Source of the DNA: Lachnospiraceae bacterium UBA7160
Lineage (GTDB): Bacteria; Bacillota; Clostridia; Lachnospirales; Lachnospiraceae
Assembly (NCBI GenBank): GCA_002491565.1
Contig: DKWE01000026.1
Location: forward strand, 1 to 7,309
Direction of reading: 5' to 3'
Length of the DNA stretch: 7,309 bases
A program made the translations under genes and the position numbers. How positions within the stretch are numbered: position 1 is the first letter of the stretch; each line of letters opens with the position of its first letter. The notes beneath the pieces were generated by a model. It did no database searches and had not been told where the DNA came from. It saw only the letters and a list, made by a program, of their open reading frames with translations. This document shows, piece after piece, positions 1-6,092 of the stretch.

Positions 1-1
1 G

Positions 2-388
2 AGCGGTGCAGATGAAACAGGCGAACAGTCCAGACAGTTGTGCGAGACAGATAGCCAGGACGGATCACAGAAAATTCTGCATCTCTTTGTGCGGACGGAA
101 GGCAGCGCGAAGGTAGAGATTTCCCTGGACGGGCAGCCGGCCGGTTCCTGGGAAGGCGAGACGCGGCTGTATGAGAAACGCCCCTTCTTCCAGCATGACG
201 CAAAGAGCCTGGCGGAAGCCGAAGCCCGCCGCAAGACCCAGAAGCCGATCTACGCGGATCTGGAGATTCCGCTGTCCGGAATCAACAAAAAAGGTATCGC
301 AGGAGATACCGCGAGAGGTACGGCGGCGCTTACGATCACGTTGACGGGAGACGCAAGGCTCTGTTATTTCTACTGTAAATGTAAATAA
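2..388 (+). CDS. C-terminal part of an unrecognised protein, cut by the window edge
   Basis: The reading frame is open from the first complete codon (base 2) to a TAA at 386-388, giving 128 visible residues, so the true start lies upstream. A TTG at 38 could be read as a start, but no ribosome binding site precedes it and the frame continues upstream without a stop. The visible part begins with a polar stretch, continues with alternating hydrophobic residues typical of beta strands (HLFVR, KVEISLDG, ADLEIPLSG, ALTITLTG), and ends in a Cys/Tyr-rich tail (LCYFYCKCK). This looks like a terminal beta-sandwich, as often appended to carbohydrate-active enzymes, and the neighbouring sugar dehydrogenase genes fit that. 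The family is not recognised; the beta-sandwich reading is inference. Confidence 0.6.
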   Translation, partial: SGADETGEQSRQLCETDSQDGSQKILHLFVRTEGSAKVEISLDGQPAGSWEGETRLYEKRPFFQHDAKSLAEAEARRKTQKPIYADLEIPLSGINKKGIAGDTARGTAALTITLTGDARLCYFYCKCK

Positions 389-414
389 GCAGATACAAAA
401 TGTTGAGGAAGTTG

Positions 415-448
415 GTATCCCCGCCGTGCTTGTAACTGGTGGGGATAC
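415..448 (+). terminator. Hairpin downstream of the first gene, possible weak terminator
   Basis: Bases 415-425 pair with 438-448 (GTATCCCCGCC with GGTGGGGATAC), giving an 11-pair stem with one G-U pair and a 12-base loop, 26 bases after the stop codon. No run of T follows, so a classical intrinsic terminator is not shown. It may instead stabilise the 3' end of the upstream message. The rest of the 389-558 gap is AT-rich; no promoter with good boxes was found there. Confidence 0.4.
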
Positions 449-558
449 ATAGCAATATTAGAGAAACAAGGAACAAACTTTATATTGTAGAAAAAGACAA
501 CAGTAATTCGTGATAAACAGATGTTGATTTAATCAGATGGGAGGGAATCGATCATATT

Positions 559-1584
559 ATGAAAGCATTATTTATCGGAGGCACCGGAACAATCAGCACG
601 GCCATTGTGAAACGGCTTGTGAATGAACTGCACTGGGAAGTATGGCTTTTGAATCGTGGAAACCGGAAGGAAGTCGTTCCGGAAGGAGTCCATCAGATTA
701 CTGTAGATATTCATAAGGAAGAAGAAGTTGCAGAAAAGATCAAAGATCTGACATTTGATACAGTCTGTGAATTTATTGGGTTTCGGCTAGAGGATGTGGA
801 GCGGGATTACCGGTTGTTTAAAGGAAAGACCAGGCAGTATATTTATACCAGCTCTGCGTCTGCTTATCATAAGCCTGCATCGGGCTACATTATCACGGAG
901 GGGACGACGCTGGCGAATCCTTACTGGCAATATTCCAGAGATAAGATTGCCTGTGAAGAGTTTCTGATGAAAAAGTACCGGGAAGAAGGATTTCCGGTCA
1001 CGATCGTGCGGCCGAGCCATACGTATGACGAGCGGCATATTCCGCTGGGGGTGCATGGAAAGAATGGGTTCTGGCAGGTGATCAGACGAATGCAGGAAGG
1101 AAAGCAGGTACTCATCCATGGCGACGGCACCTCTCTGTGGACGCTTACGTTCAATAAGGATTTTGCAATCGGCTATACCGGGCTGATGGGGAATCGGCAT
1201 GCCATTGGCGAATCATTCCAGATCACCGGGGATGAGACGCTGACATGGAATCAGATTTATGCGACAATAGCGGATGCCTTGGGCGTGGAGCTGCATGCGT
1301 ATCATGTATCCTCAGAATTTTTGTCAGCAGCGGGGGATAAGTACGGATATGATTTTGAAGGAAGTCTGATCGGAGACAAGGCGGTATCCGTTGTGTTTGA
1401 TAACAGCAAATTAAAACGTGCAGTGCCGGATATGCAGACCACCGTGCGGTTTGACCAGGGTGTCCGGATTGCGCTGGGGTATGTCCTTTCGCATCCGGAG
1501 GAATGTCAGATAGAAGATCCGGAATTTGATTCGTGGTGTGACAGAGTAATTGATTCATTGGAGAAGGCAAAGGCTTCCATTTAA
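559..1584 (+). CDS. NAD(P)-dependent epimerase/dehydratase, extended short-chain dehydrogenase family
   Basis: This 341-residue cytoplasmic enzyme belongs to the extended SDR family, which act on nucleotide sugars and other sugar-like substrates. The N-terminal Rossmann motif is GGTGTIS at residues 7-13, following a beta strand (KALFI). The candidate active site comprises serines 98-99 (YTSSAS) and the YxxxK pair Tyr125/Lys129 (YSRDK). After this come VTIVRPSHTYD, a segment common in epimerases that lines the substrate pocket, and a variable C-terminal half. The length is normal for the family. A purine-rich site (GGGAGGG, 539-545) precedes the ATG by 13 bases, a little long but the only good one. 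It sits 171 bases upstream of the mannonate-type oxidoreductase, suggesting a shared role in sugar or sugar-acid metabolism. The exact substrate is not readable; the family is secure, the reaction is not. Confidence 0.9.
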   Translation: MKALFIGGTGTISTAIVKRLVNELHWEVWLLNRGNRKEVVPEGVHQITVDIHKEEEVAEKIKDLTFDTVCEFIGFRLEDVERDYRLFKGKTRQYIYTSSASAYHKPASGYIITEGTTLANPYWQYSRDKIACEEFLMKKYREEGFPVTIVRPSHTYDERHIPLGVHGKNGFWQVIRRMQEGKQVLIHGDGTSLWTLTFNKDFAIGYTGLMGNRHAIGESFQITGDETLTWNQIYATIADALGVELHAYHVSSEFLSAAGDKYGYDFEGSLIGDKAVSVVFDNSKLKRAVPDMQTTVRFDQGVRIALGYVLSHPEECQIEDPEFDSWCDRVIDSLEKAKASI

Positions 1585-1608
1585 TGGTAAGACATTGATG
1601 TTTCCCGC

Positions 1609-1628
1609 AGCTGCCACGCTGGCAGGCT
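1609..1628 (+). terminator. Short GC hairpin after the epimerase gene, possible terminator
   Basis: CTGCCA (1611-1616) pairs with TGGCAG (1620-1625) across a three-base loop. Two more pairs (AG at 1609-1610 with CT at 1627-1628) form if one G is bulged. It starts about 25 bases after the stop codon and is followed by a T-rich but interrupted stretch (TTGAATTTATTTAT). This is a plausible but imperfect intrinsic terminator, and leaky read-through into the next gene is possible. Confidence 0.45.
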
Positions 1629-1755
1629 TGAATTTATTTATAAAGAATTATAAGTGAGCAAATACAAAATACTATACAATAGATTCTGTATTGCACGGAC
1701 AATGCTATAGGAATAAAAGAAGTTCAAAATCAAAAATGTTAGGGGCGGATCAGAT

Positions 1756-3375
1756 ATGAGATTATCATTGGCAGGATTAAAGGATACGGGGGCCTGGGAG
1801 GCGGCAGGAATTTCCGTGCCCTCCTATGATGTGGCGGAAACGCAGGAGAGGACGAGAAAGTCACCGAAGTGGCTCCATTTTGGCATCGGAAATATTTTCC
1901 GGATCTTTATCGGTGGAATCGCGGATTCTTTGCTGAGGGACGGCAGTGCGGAGACCGGGATTCTCTGTGCGGAGGCGTTTGACTACGAAATTGTGGATAA
2001 AATCTACCGGCCATATGACAACCTGGGACTCTGCGTTACGCTGCATAAGGATGGGAGCATGGAGAAGCGGGTCATCGGTTCCCTGGCGGAAGCGATAAAA
2101 GCAAAGGCGGACGATGCCACGTCGTGGGAGCGGCTGAAAGCAATTTTTACAGATCCGGGACTGCAGATGATCTCTTTCACCATCACGGAAAAGGGATACG
2201 GACTGACGAAGATGGATGGGACATACCTGGGCTATGTGCAAAGCGATATGGAAAACGGCCCCAAGGCCCCCGTCGGCATTATGGCGGTTGTCACGTCCAT
2301 GCTGCTGGAGCGCTTTCGTTCCGGCGCGGCGCCTCTTGCGCTGGTTTCCATGGATAACTGCTCACACAATGGTGACTTGCTGAAACGATCTGTCCTTACG
2401 ATTGCGGAGGAATGGAGAAAGCGCGGGTATGTGGGCGCAGCGTTTCTGGAGTATCTCAACGATCCCGGGAAAGTGTCCTTCCCATGGACGATGATCGATA
2501 AGATTACACCGCGGCCCGGCGAATTTGTGCAAAAAGAGCTGACAGCAGACGGCGTGGAAGCGATGGACATCGTTGTGACGGAGAAACGCACTTATATTGC
2601 GCCGTTTGTGAATGCGGAGGGGCCTCAGTACCTGGTCATCGAAGACAGCTTCCCGAACGGACGCCCATGCCTTGAGAGGGCCGGTGTATACATGACAGAC
2701 CGGGAGACGGTAAATAAAGCAGAGCGCATGAAGGTGACAGCGTGTCTGAATCCGATTCACACAGCGCTGGCTCCTTACGGAAGGCTTCTGGGGTATGAGT
2801 ATTTTGCGGATCTGATGAGCGATCCTGAGCTGAAAGTGCTCGCGGAGCGGGTAGGCTATGGAGAGGGCTTGCCGAAGGTGGTGGATCCGGGTATCTTTTC
2901 TCCGAAGGCATTTCTGGATGAAGTCATTGCAGAGCGGATGCCAAACAAGTATCTGGGGGATACGAATGCCAGGATCTGTACGGATTCCTCGCAGGGAGTC
3001 GGCGTGCGCTTCGGGGAAACCATTAAGGCGTATGTGGCGGAGTACGGGACTGCCAGCCAGCTGGAGGCGATTCCGCTTGCGCTCGCAGGGTGGCTGCGGT
3101 ATTTTTATGGAATTGACGATGACGGGCAGCCGTTTGAACTCTCGCCGGACCCGCTTGCGCAGGAGCTGAAGGAAATCGTGAGCCAGGTGCCGATCGGTCA
3201 TCCGGAATGCCTGACGGGTCAGATCCGCCTGGTTCTTTCGAATGTTGGAATCTTCGGTATCGATCTCTATGAAGCAGGGATTGGCGTTAAGATTGAGGCG
3301 ATATTCAAAGAAGAAATCGCGGGCTGCGGCGCGGTTCGGGCGACACTAAAGAAATATCTTGGTCATGAACAGTAA
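1756..3375 (+). CDS. uxuB: Mannitol dehydrogenase family oxidoreductase, probably D-mannonate oxidoreductase (fructuronate reductase)
   Basis: This 539-residue protein belongs to the polyol-specific long-chain dehydrogenase family, which interconvert ketoses or keto-acids with polyols or aldonates using NAD(H). The UxuB branch reduces D-fructuronate to D-mannonate in glucuronate breakdown. Visible marks are the N-terminal dinucleotide-binding segment HFGIGNIFR (residues 41-49), the family motif MDNCSHNG (199-206) matching the usual DNxxxNG, and the catalytic pattern K-x5-N-x2-H as Lys326, Asn332 and His335. Length suits the UxuB group, slightly above the fungal and bacterial mannitol dehydrogenases. 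The start is set by AGGGGCGG at 1741-1748, eight bases before the ATG. Neither mannonate dehydratase (UxuA) nor glucuronate isomerase is in the window, so tagaturonate or mannitol as substrate is not excluded. The symbol is therefore tentative; the family is not. Confidence 0.85.
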   Translation: MRLSLAGLKDTGAWEAAGISVPSYDVAETQERTRKSPKWLHFGIGNIFRIFIGGIADSLLRDGSAETGILCAEAFDYEIVDKIYRPYDNLGLCVTLHKDGSMEKRVIGSLAEAIKAKADDATSWERLKAIFTDPGLQMISFTITEKGYGLTKMDGTYLGYVQSDMENGPKAPVGIMAVVTSMLLERFRSGAAPLALVSMDNCSHNGDLLKRSVLTIAEEWRKRGYVGAAFLEYLNDPGKVSFPWTMIDKITPRPGEFVQKELTADGVEAMDIVVTEKRTYIAPFVNAEGPQYLVIEDSFPNGRPCLERAGVYMTDRETVNKAERMKVTACLNPIHTALAPYGRLLGYEYFADLMSDPELKVLAERVGYGEGLPKVVDPGIFSPKAFLDEVIAERMPNKYLGDTNARICTDSSQGVGVRFGETIKAYVAEYGTASQLEAIPLALAGWLRYFYGIDDDGQPFELSPDPLAQELKEIVSQVPIGHPECLTGQIRLVLSNVGIFGIDLYEAGIGVKIEAIFKEEIAGCGAVRATLKKYLGHEQ

Positions 3376-3401
3376 TGCTCTTTGGAGGAATTCTCGAAAA
3401 A

Positions 3402-3417
3402 TATTCTGGTAAGAATT
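3402..3417. promoter_or_regulatory. Inverted repeat TATTC-N6-GAATT abutting the marR promoter, candidate operator
   Basis: TATTC (3402-3406) faces GAATT (3413-3417), with ATTC/GAAT as the inverted core. The right arm overlaps the first two bases of the -35 box. A closely similar element lies at 4289-4305, before the first ATPase gene. MarR proteins bind short dyads as dimers and usually repress their own promoter, so this is a reasonable binding site. It is inferred from symmetry and recurrence only. Confidence 0.4.
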
Positions 3418-3444
3418 GACAGACGCAGAGCTCTCTGCTAGAAT
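3416..3444 (+). promoter_or_regulatory. Strong sigma-A promoter for the marR-ATPase unit
   Basis: A perfect -35 box TTGACA (3416-3421) is followed after exactly 17 bases by TAGAAT (3439-3444), five of six matches to TATAAT. The -10 box is extended by TGC at 3436-3438. Transcription would start near 3451. It lies 41 bases after the uxuB-like stop codon and separates the sugar genes from the regulator and ATPase genes. The first good ribosome site is far downstream, so the message has a leader of about 225 bases. Confidence 0.8.
3425..3438. promoter_or_regulatory. Dyad GCAGAG-CT-CTCTGC inside the promoter spacer, possible operator
   Basis: GCAGAG (3425-3430) and CTCTGC (3433-3438) are exact inverse copies around two central bases. 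They fill most of the spacer between the -35 and -10 boxes. A repressor bound here would block RNA polymerase directly. MarR autoregulation is a natural reading, but no second copy of this dyad was found in the window, unlike the TATTC/GAATT element. Confidence 0.4.
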
Positions 3445-3535
3445 GGTAGCACAATTCAGAGGGTGGTCATATCACATATAAAGTGTTTATGGTAGATTCA
3501 GGGTAGCTGTTGTTGCTGTTCACGTCTGCGAGGCG

Positions 3536-3558
3536 TTTTCGCGCGGAATGCACGAAAA
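3536..3558 (+). other. First leader hairpin
   Basis: TTTTCG (3536-3541) pairs with CGAAAA (3553-3558). After one mismatch, GC (3543-3544) can pair with GC (3550-3551), closing a five-base loop. It covers the ATG at 3548, which makes that codon an unlikely start. Confidence 0.4.
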
Positions 3559-3577
3559 TCCCGAGGGTAGCAGCGCT

Positions 3578-3600
3578 AAAATGCAAGTTTCACGCATTTT
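3578..3600 (+). other. Second leader hairpin, terminator-like
   Basis: AAAATGC (3578-3584) pairs perfectly with GCATTTT (3594-3600) over a nine-base loop. The 3' arm ends in TTTT and is followed by GTGTGT, so the shape recalls a weak attenuator. The stem is AT-rich and short, so termination here is uncertain. Confidence 0.35.
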
Positions 3601-3676
3601 GTGTGTATCGCGAAGCGTGTTATTTGTGAGGGCACGGAACAGATGCGATCCAGGGAAAAGAGCAGGTGCTGTTGCG

Positions 3677-4174
3677 ATGAAGTTAGAGGAATATGGCGTA
3701 TCAGAAGCATTTTCTCAGATGCTCATAGAGTATATTGATGAGATAAAGGAACTGCTGTCTTCCGGCATCTGGGAAAATGTGTTTCTGAATTGTTCTAAAA
3801 ATGAAGTGTTTGTCTTCTGGCTGCTTTACCGGAGAGAAGAAGTGAATATGACAGAGATTGCTGATTATATTCACGTGCCTCTGAATACAGCGACCGGAAT
3901 AGTCAGCCGGATGGAAAAGAATGATCTGATCGTCAGGACTCGCTCTAAGGAAGATAAAAGGGTGGTTCATATCAGCTTCAGTGATAAGGGAAAGCTGCAG
4001 TTTGAAGCGCTGATCGGTGAGCTTCTCTCTTATGGAGGAAAGATTCTCAGCTCCTTCACAAAGGAGGAGATGGAACTCTTTTATAAAATGACCTCCAGGA
4101 TCATGGAACTGCTGAGAGAGGAAAATAAAAAAGAGAAGGCTCCAAGGAAGCTCCGGAAGATCATAATCGAGTAA
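3677..4174 (+). CDS. MarR-family transcriptional regulator
   Basis: This 165-residue protein is a dimeric winged-helix DNA-binding regulator. The helix-turn-helix is visible as MTEIADYIHVPLNTATGIV followed by SRMEKNDLIVR (about residues 58-88). The beta wing carries SKEDKRVVHISFSDKGK with the conserved Asp/Arg pair typical of MarR wings. Long amphipathic helices at both ends would form the dimer interface. The ATG at 3677 is chosen because AGGTG (3664-3668) sits at good spacing and the product then has normal family length. A frame from 3548 adds 43 residues unlike the family. It lies downstream of a strong promoter bearing two dyads, suggesting autoregulation, and upstream of the ATPase genes it probably controls. 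The ligand is unknown. The C-terminal tail is strongly basic (KKEKAPRKLRK). Confidence 0.9.
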   Translation: MKLEEYGVSEAFSQMLIEYIDEIKELLSSGIWENVFLNCSKNEVFVFWLLYRREEVNMTEIADYIHVPLNTATGIVSRMEKNDLIVRTRSKEDKRVVHISFSDKGKLQFEALIGELLSYGGKILSSFTKEEMELFYKMTSRIMELLREENKKEKAPRKLRKIIIE

Positions 4175-4237
4175 GCGCTTGGGCAATCAAGCTTCTGATC
4201 CCGGCTTATCAGGGAAAGGATTTGGAAAACAGCAATA

Positions 4238-4257
4238 AGGCAGCCATCAGGCTGCCT
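4238..4257 (+). terminator. Perfect hairpin between marR and the first ATPase gene, possible attenuator
   Basis: AGGCAGCC (4238-4245) pairs exactly with GGCTGCCT (4250-4257) over the four-base loop ATCA. The 3' flank is CAAAATAAAAC, without a T run, so efficient intrinsic termination on this strand is doubtful. It may set the ratio of marR to ATPase message or act as an RNA processing site. No clear separate promoter was found between it and the next gene. Confidence 0.45.
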
Positions 4258-4288
4258 CAAAATAAAACAAATACTTCGAGAAAAGAAC

Positions 4289-4305
4289 TATTCAAAATAA
4301 GAATA
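4289..4305. promoter_or_regulatory. Inverted repeat TATTC-N7-GAATA upstream of the first ATPase, candidate operator
   Basis: TATTC (4289-4293) and GAATA (4301-4305) form an exact five-base inverted repeat across seven bases. It ends six bases before the ribosome binding site. It resembles the element at 3402-3417, including the shared TAAGAAT run on the right side and a CGA(GA)AAA stretch just to the left. A regulator bound here could block elongation or an unrecognised promoter. Function is inferred. Confidence 0.4.
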
Positions 4306-4310
4306 ATTCG

Positions 4311-4318
4311 AAAGGAGG
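4311..4318 (+). promoter_or_regulatory. Strong ribosome binding site that fixes the ATPase start
   Basis: AAAGGAGG lies eight bases before the ATG at 4327. It rules out the in-frame TTG at 4222, which would add 35 residues ahead of the nucleotide-binding strand and has no such site. Confidence 0.85.
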
Positions 4319-4326
4319 AAAATCAC

Positions 4327-5505
4327 ATGAAAAGGATTTACATTTTTACAGGAAAGGGCGGAGTAGGGAAAAGCAGCACAGCGGCGGCTCATGCCCTCAA
4401 GAGTGCAGGAGAGGGAAAACGGACGCTGCTTGTGAGTACCGATATGGCCCACAATCTAGGGGATATTTTTGAAAAAGAACTGGGCAAGGAGGCAGAGACA
4501 GTATTGCCGAATCTGGATGTCTGCGAGATTGACCCGGAATACGTCATGGAGCATGACTTTCCCAATATCATGGAGTATCTGGGCAAGCTGCTGACAGATG
4601 AGGGGGACTGCAGTGTACAGGAGATCGGGATGATACCAGGGATGGAGGAGCTGTTTTCGCTGCTCAAGATTTCGGAGATTTATAAGAGGGAAAGCTATGA
4701 GCGGATCATCGTGGATTGCGCGCCTACCGGGGAGACTCTGTCTCTGCTGAAGTTTCCGGAGCTGCTTTCCTGGTACATGGAAAAGATATTTCCGATCGGG
4801 AAAGTCGCAGTACGGGTTCTGGCGCCAGTCTCGAAAGCGGCCTTTCAGGTTGAGCTGCCGAATAAAAGTGCGATGAATGAGATCGAAAAGATGTTTTTAA
4901 AGCTGGTGGAGCTGGAAGAGCTTCTGAAGAACAGAGAAATTACCAGTGTCAGGATCGTGACGACTCCGGAGAAGATGGTGGTGGAGGAAACGAAGCGCAA
5001 CTACATGTACCTGAACCTCTACAATTTTAACGTAGACGGACTTTATATCAACCGGATTCTTCCGGCTGATATGGGAAATGATTTTTTCACCGGGTGGCTC
5101 GCGATTCAAAAAGAGTATATCACGTGTCTGAAGGAGTGTTTTGATTCTCTCCCGGTTTATGAAATTCCGTGGTATGACGAGGAACTGAAGGGGGAGAGAG
5201 CCATCCGGCGGATCGTGGAGGATGTGCTGGATGGAAAGGATGTGTTTACGGGAAAGCACAATACGGAAAGGGAATGTTTCCGTAAGATCGGGCAGGGCTA
5301 TGAGCTGGAAGTATTCCTGCCGTATGCGGAAAAGGATAGTATCGATTTATATCAGGCTGCAACGGATATTGTCATAAAGACAGGGAATTTCAAGCGAAAT
5401 ATTCCGCTGCCCAACATTCTTCGCAGTTATGAGGTGGCAGGGGCAAGATTTGACGCCGGAAAATTGTGCATTCGGTTCGAGCGTGGGAGGGGCAAGGATG
5501 AGTAG
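4327..5505 (+). CDS. ArsA/Get3-family ATPase with C-terminal HSP20-like domain (first copy)
   Basis: This 392-residue soluble P-loop ATPase starts directly with the nucleotide-binding strand. The deviant Walker A is GKGGVGKS (residues 9-16), with the signature Lys10 that reaches across a dimer interface. Switch I is DMAHNLGD (39-46), where Asp39 would activate water. Switch II is DCAPTGETL (130-138), and TTPE (212-215) begins the adenine-side loop. A helical client-type region lies between, and residues about 322-388 form a small beta-rich ArsA HSP20-like domain (ELEVFLPY through CIRFERG). There is one nucleotide domain, unlike the two of E. coli ArsA. No CxxC zinc motif is present, unlike eukaryotic Get3. 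It probably works as a homodimer or pairs with the paralogue at 6142-7299. No arsenite pump gene accompanies it, so protein targeting or chaperone work is likelier than arsenic export. The proline usual after Asp39 is Met. Confidence 0.92.
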   Translation: MKRIYIFTGKGGVGKSSTAAAHALKSAGEGKRTLLVSTDMAHNLGDIFEKELGKEAETVLPNLDVCEIDPEYVMEHDFPNIMEYLGKLLTDEGDCSVQEIGMIPGMEELFSLLKISEIYKRESYERIIVDCAPTGETLSLLKFPELLSWYMEKIFPIGKVAVRVLAPVSKAAFQVELPNKSAMNEIEKMFLKLVELEELLKNREITSVRIVTTPEKMVVEETKRNYMYLNLYNFNVDGLYINRILPADMGNDFFTGWLAIQKEYITCLKECFDSLPVYEIPWYDEELKGERAIRRIVEDVLDGKDVFTGKHNTERECFRKIGQGYELEVFLPYAEKDSIDLYQAATDIVIKTGNFKRNIPLPNILRSYEVAGARFDAGKLCIRFERGRGKDE

Positions 5506-5662
5506 AGAAAGCGCTTTATCCGGTTTGAGAAAGGGAAAGATGAGCAGGGAAGATATGCATCCGGATTGAGAAAAGAAAGGATGAGTAGGAAAATGCTGCA
5601 TCAGGTTTAAGAAAGGATGGGATAAGAATGAGCAAGGAGATGCTGCGCAGAATGAAAACAGC
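5498..5662 (+). repeat. Tandem decayed copies of the small gene's translation start region
   Basis: Four imperfect direct copies begin with ATGAG at 5498, 5540, 5581 and 5628, spaced 42, 41 and 47 bases. Each of the second to fourth is preceded by a purine-rich AGAAAG-type site. Read from their ATGs they begin MSRESAL, MSREDMHPD-stop, MSRKMLHQV-stop and MSKEMLRRM. Only the last continues into the 77-residue gene. The first ATG overlaps the ATPase stop codon (ATGAGTAG). The simplest history is duplication of an initiation region once coupled to the ATPase, with the upstream copies decaying. Confidence 0.75.
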
Positions 5663-5861
5663 AGGAGAATATCAGAAAAAGGCGGTTCGTGCGCTGTTTC
5701 CGGAGCGTATGGCCGGGCATTTGGATGTGATTGAAAACGAGATAAGGATGATGCTTCTGGAAGCGGTGGCCGATGTGATGAAGGAATGCAGAAAACAAGA
5801 AGATGAAGAAGAGCAGGCTTGTGAAAAAACGTCCGGTGTGAAAAAGGTGGATATCATGTAA
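5628..5861 (+). CDS. Small helical protein of unknown family between the two ATPases
   Basis: The 77-residue product has no recognised domain. Residues 1-20 are basic (Lys/Arg-rich). Residues about 22-54 form a likely amphipathic helix broken near FPERM, with a methionine-rich hydrophobic face (ENEIRMMLLEAVADVM). A very acidic patch follows (EDEEEQ), then a tail ending VKKVDIM. There is no signal peptide or transmembrane segment, so it should be cytoplasmic. AAAGGA at 5612-5617, ten bases ahead, supports the ATG at 5628. Its position inside the ATPase operon suggests a partner, adaptor or substrate of those ATPases; this is inference from context. The decayed start copies upstream argue that its start has been rearranged repeatedly, yet the frame itself is intact. 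The two cysteines are Cys54 and Cys65. Confidence 0.75.
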   Translation: MSKEMLRRMKTAGEYQKKAVRALFPERMAGHLDVIENEIRMMLLEAVADVMKECRKQEDEEEQACEKTSGVKKVDIM

Positions 5862-5964
5862 CCATTTGCCGATGTGTGCTTTTCATGACAGGAGGGGGCG
5901 CGAAAAGTAACGCAGGAGGGAAACTGCTTGAGTGTGCTATAGGGAGATAAGGAGAAGAGAGGGA

Positions 5965-6092
5965 TTTGAAATGTGGGAAAATAGCAGAAGGAAGCCTTCG
6001 AGGTGTGGAAAAACAGCGGAAGAAAGTATTCTTGATGTGGAGAAATAGCAGAGAAAGTATTTGAGACGTGGATAACCGATAGAAGTGGAGCC
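5965..6092 (+). repeat. Imperfect tandem repeats of about 32 bases before the second ATPase gene
   Basis: Copies begin near 5965, 5997, 6029 and 6060, and share a pattern TTYGARRTGTGG, then AAAAATAGC or a variant, then GAAG and AAG. The lengths (32, 32, 31 and 33 bases) are not all multiples of three and the frames contain stops, so this is not coding. Weaker resemblance continues at 6093 (TTTAGTATAAAG) and 6118 (TTTGTATGGGAAGG), reaching the ribosome site of the next gene. The gap before it (5862-5964) holds two purine-rich AGGAGGG words (5890-5896 and 5914-5920). The second stands nine bases before a TTG that opens only four codons, possibly another decayed start. Confidence 0.65.

Larger units (their letters stand above)
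3451..3676 (+). other. Long structured 5' leader of the marR message
   Basis: About 225 bases lie between the expected transcription start and the preferred marR start, with no convincing gene. The stretch is richer in CG dinucleotides than its surroundings and holds two successive hairpins (3536-3558 and 3578-3600), the self-complementary TCGCGA (3608-3613), and two GGGTAGC words (3502-3508 and 3565-3571). An ATG at 3548 opens a frame that runs into marR, but the 43 residues it adds do not resemble MarR proteins and lack a good ribosome site. It could be a regulatory leader or a dispersed intergenic repeat; neither is proven. Confidence 0.4.

Noticed and set aside
1691..1719. Promoter for the uxuB-like gene (TTGCAC, 17 bases, TAAAAG)
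   Set aside because: Only three and four of six bases match the consensus boxes, which is little better than chance in AT-rich DNA.
2362..3201. Long open frame on the minus strand opposite the uxuB-like gene
   Set aside because: Its product has no recognisable family and the opposite strand encodes a conserved enzyme with intact motifs; it is a shadow.
3548..3676. Longer marR reading from an ATG at 3548
   Set aside because: The added 43 residues do not look like MarR, the ATG falls within a hairpin and lacks a good ribosome site. The ATG at 3677 has AGGTG at proper spacing and gives normal family length.
4222..4326. Longer first ATPase from a TTG at 4222
   Set aside because: Family members begin right at the nucleotide-binding strand, and AAAGGAGG directly precedes the ATG at 4327. 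The extension would also span the hairpin at 4238-4257.
5932..6048. Small coding frame through the repeats before the second ATPase
   Set aside because: It would start at a GTG without proper spacing, and the 32-base repeat changes frame from copy to copy, so the repeat is not maintained as protein.
5498..6092. CRISPR array
   Set aside because: The repeats are contiguous and degenerate, have no uniform spacers, and no cas genes are present.
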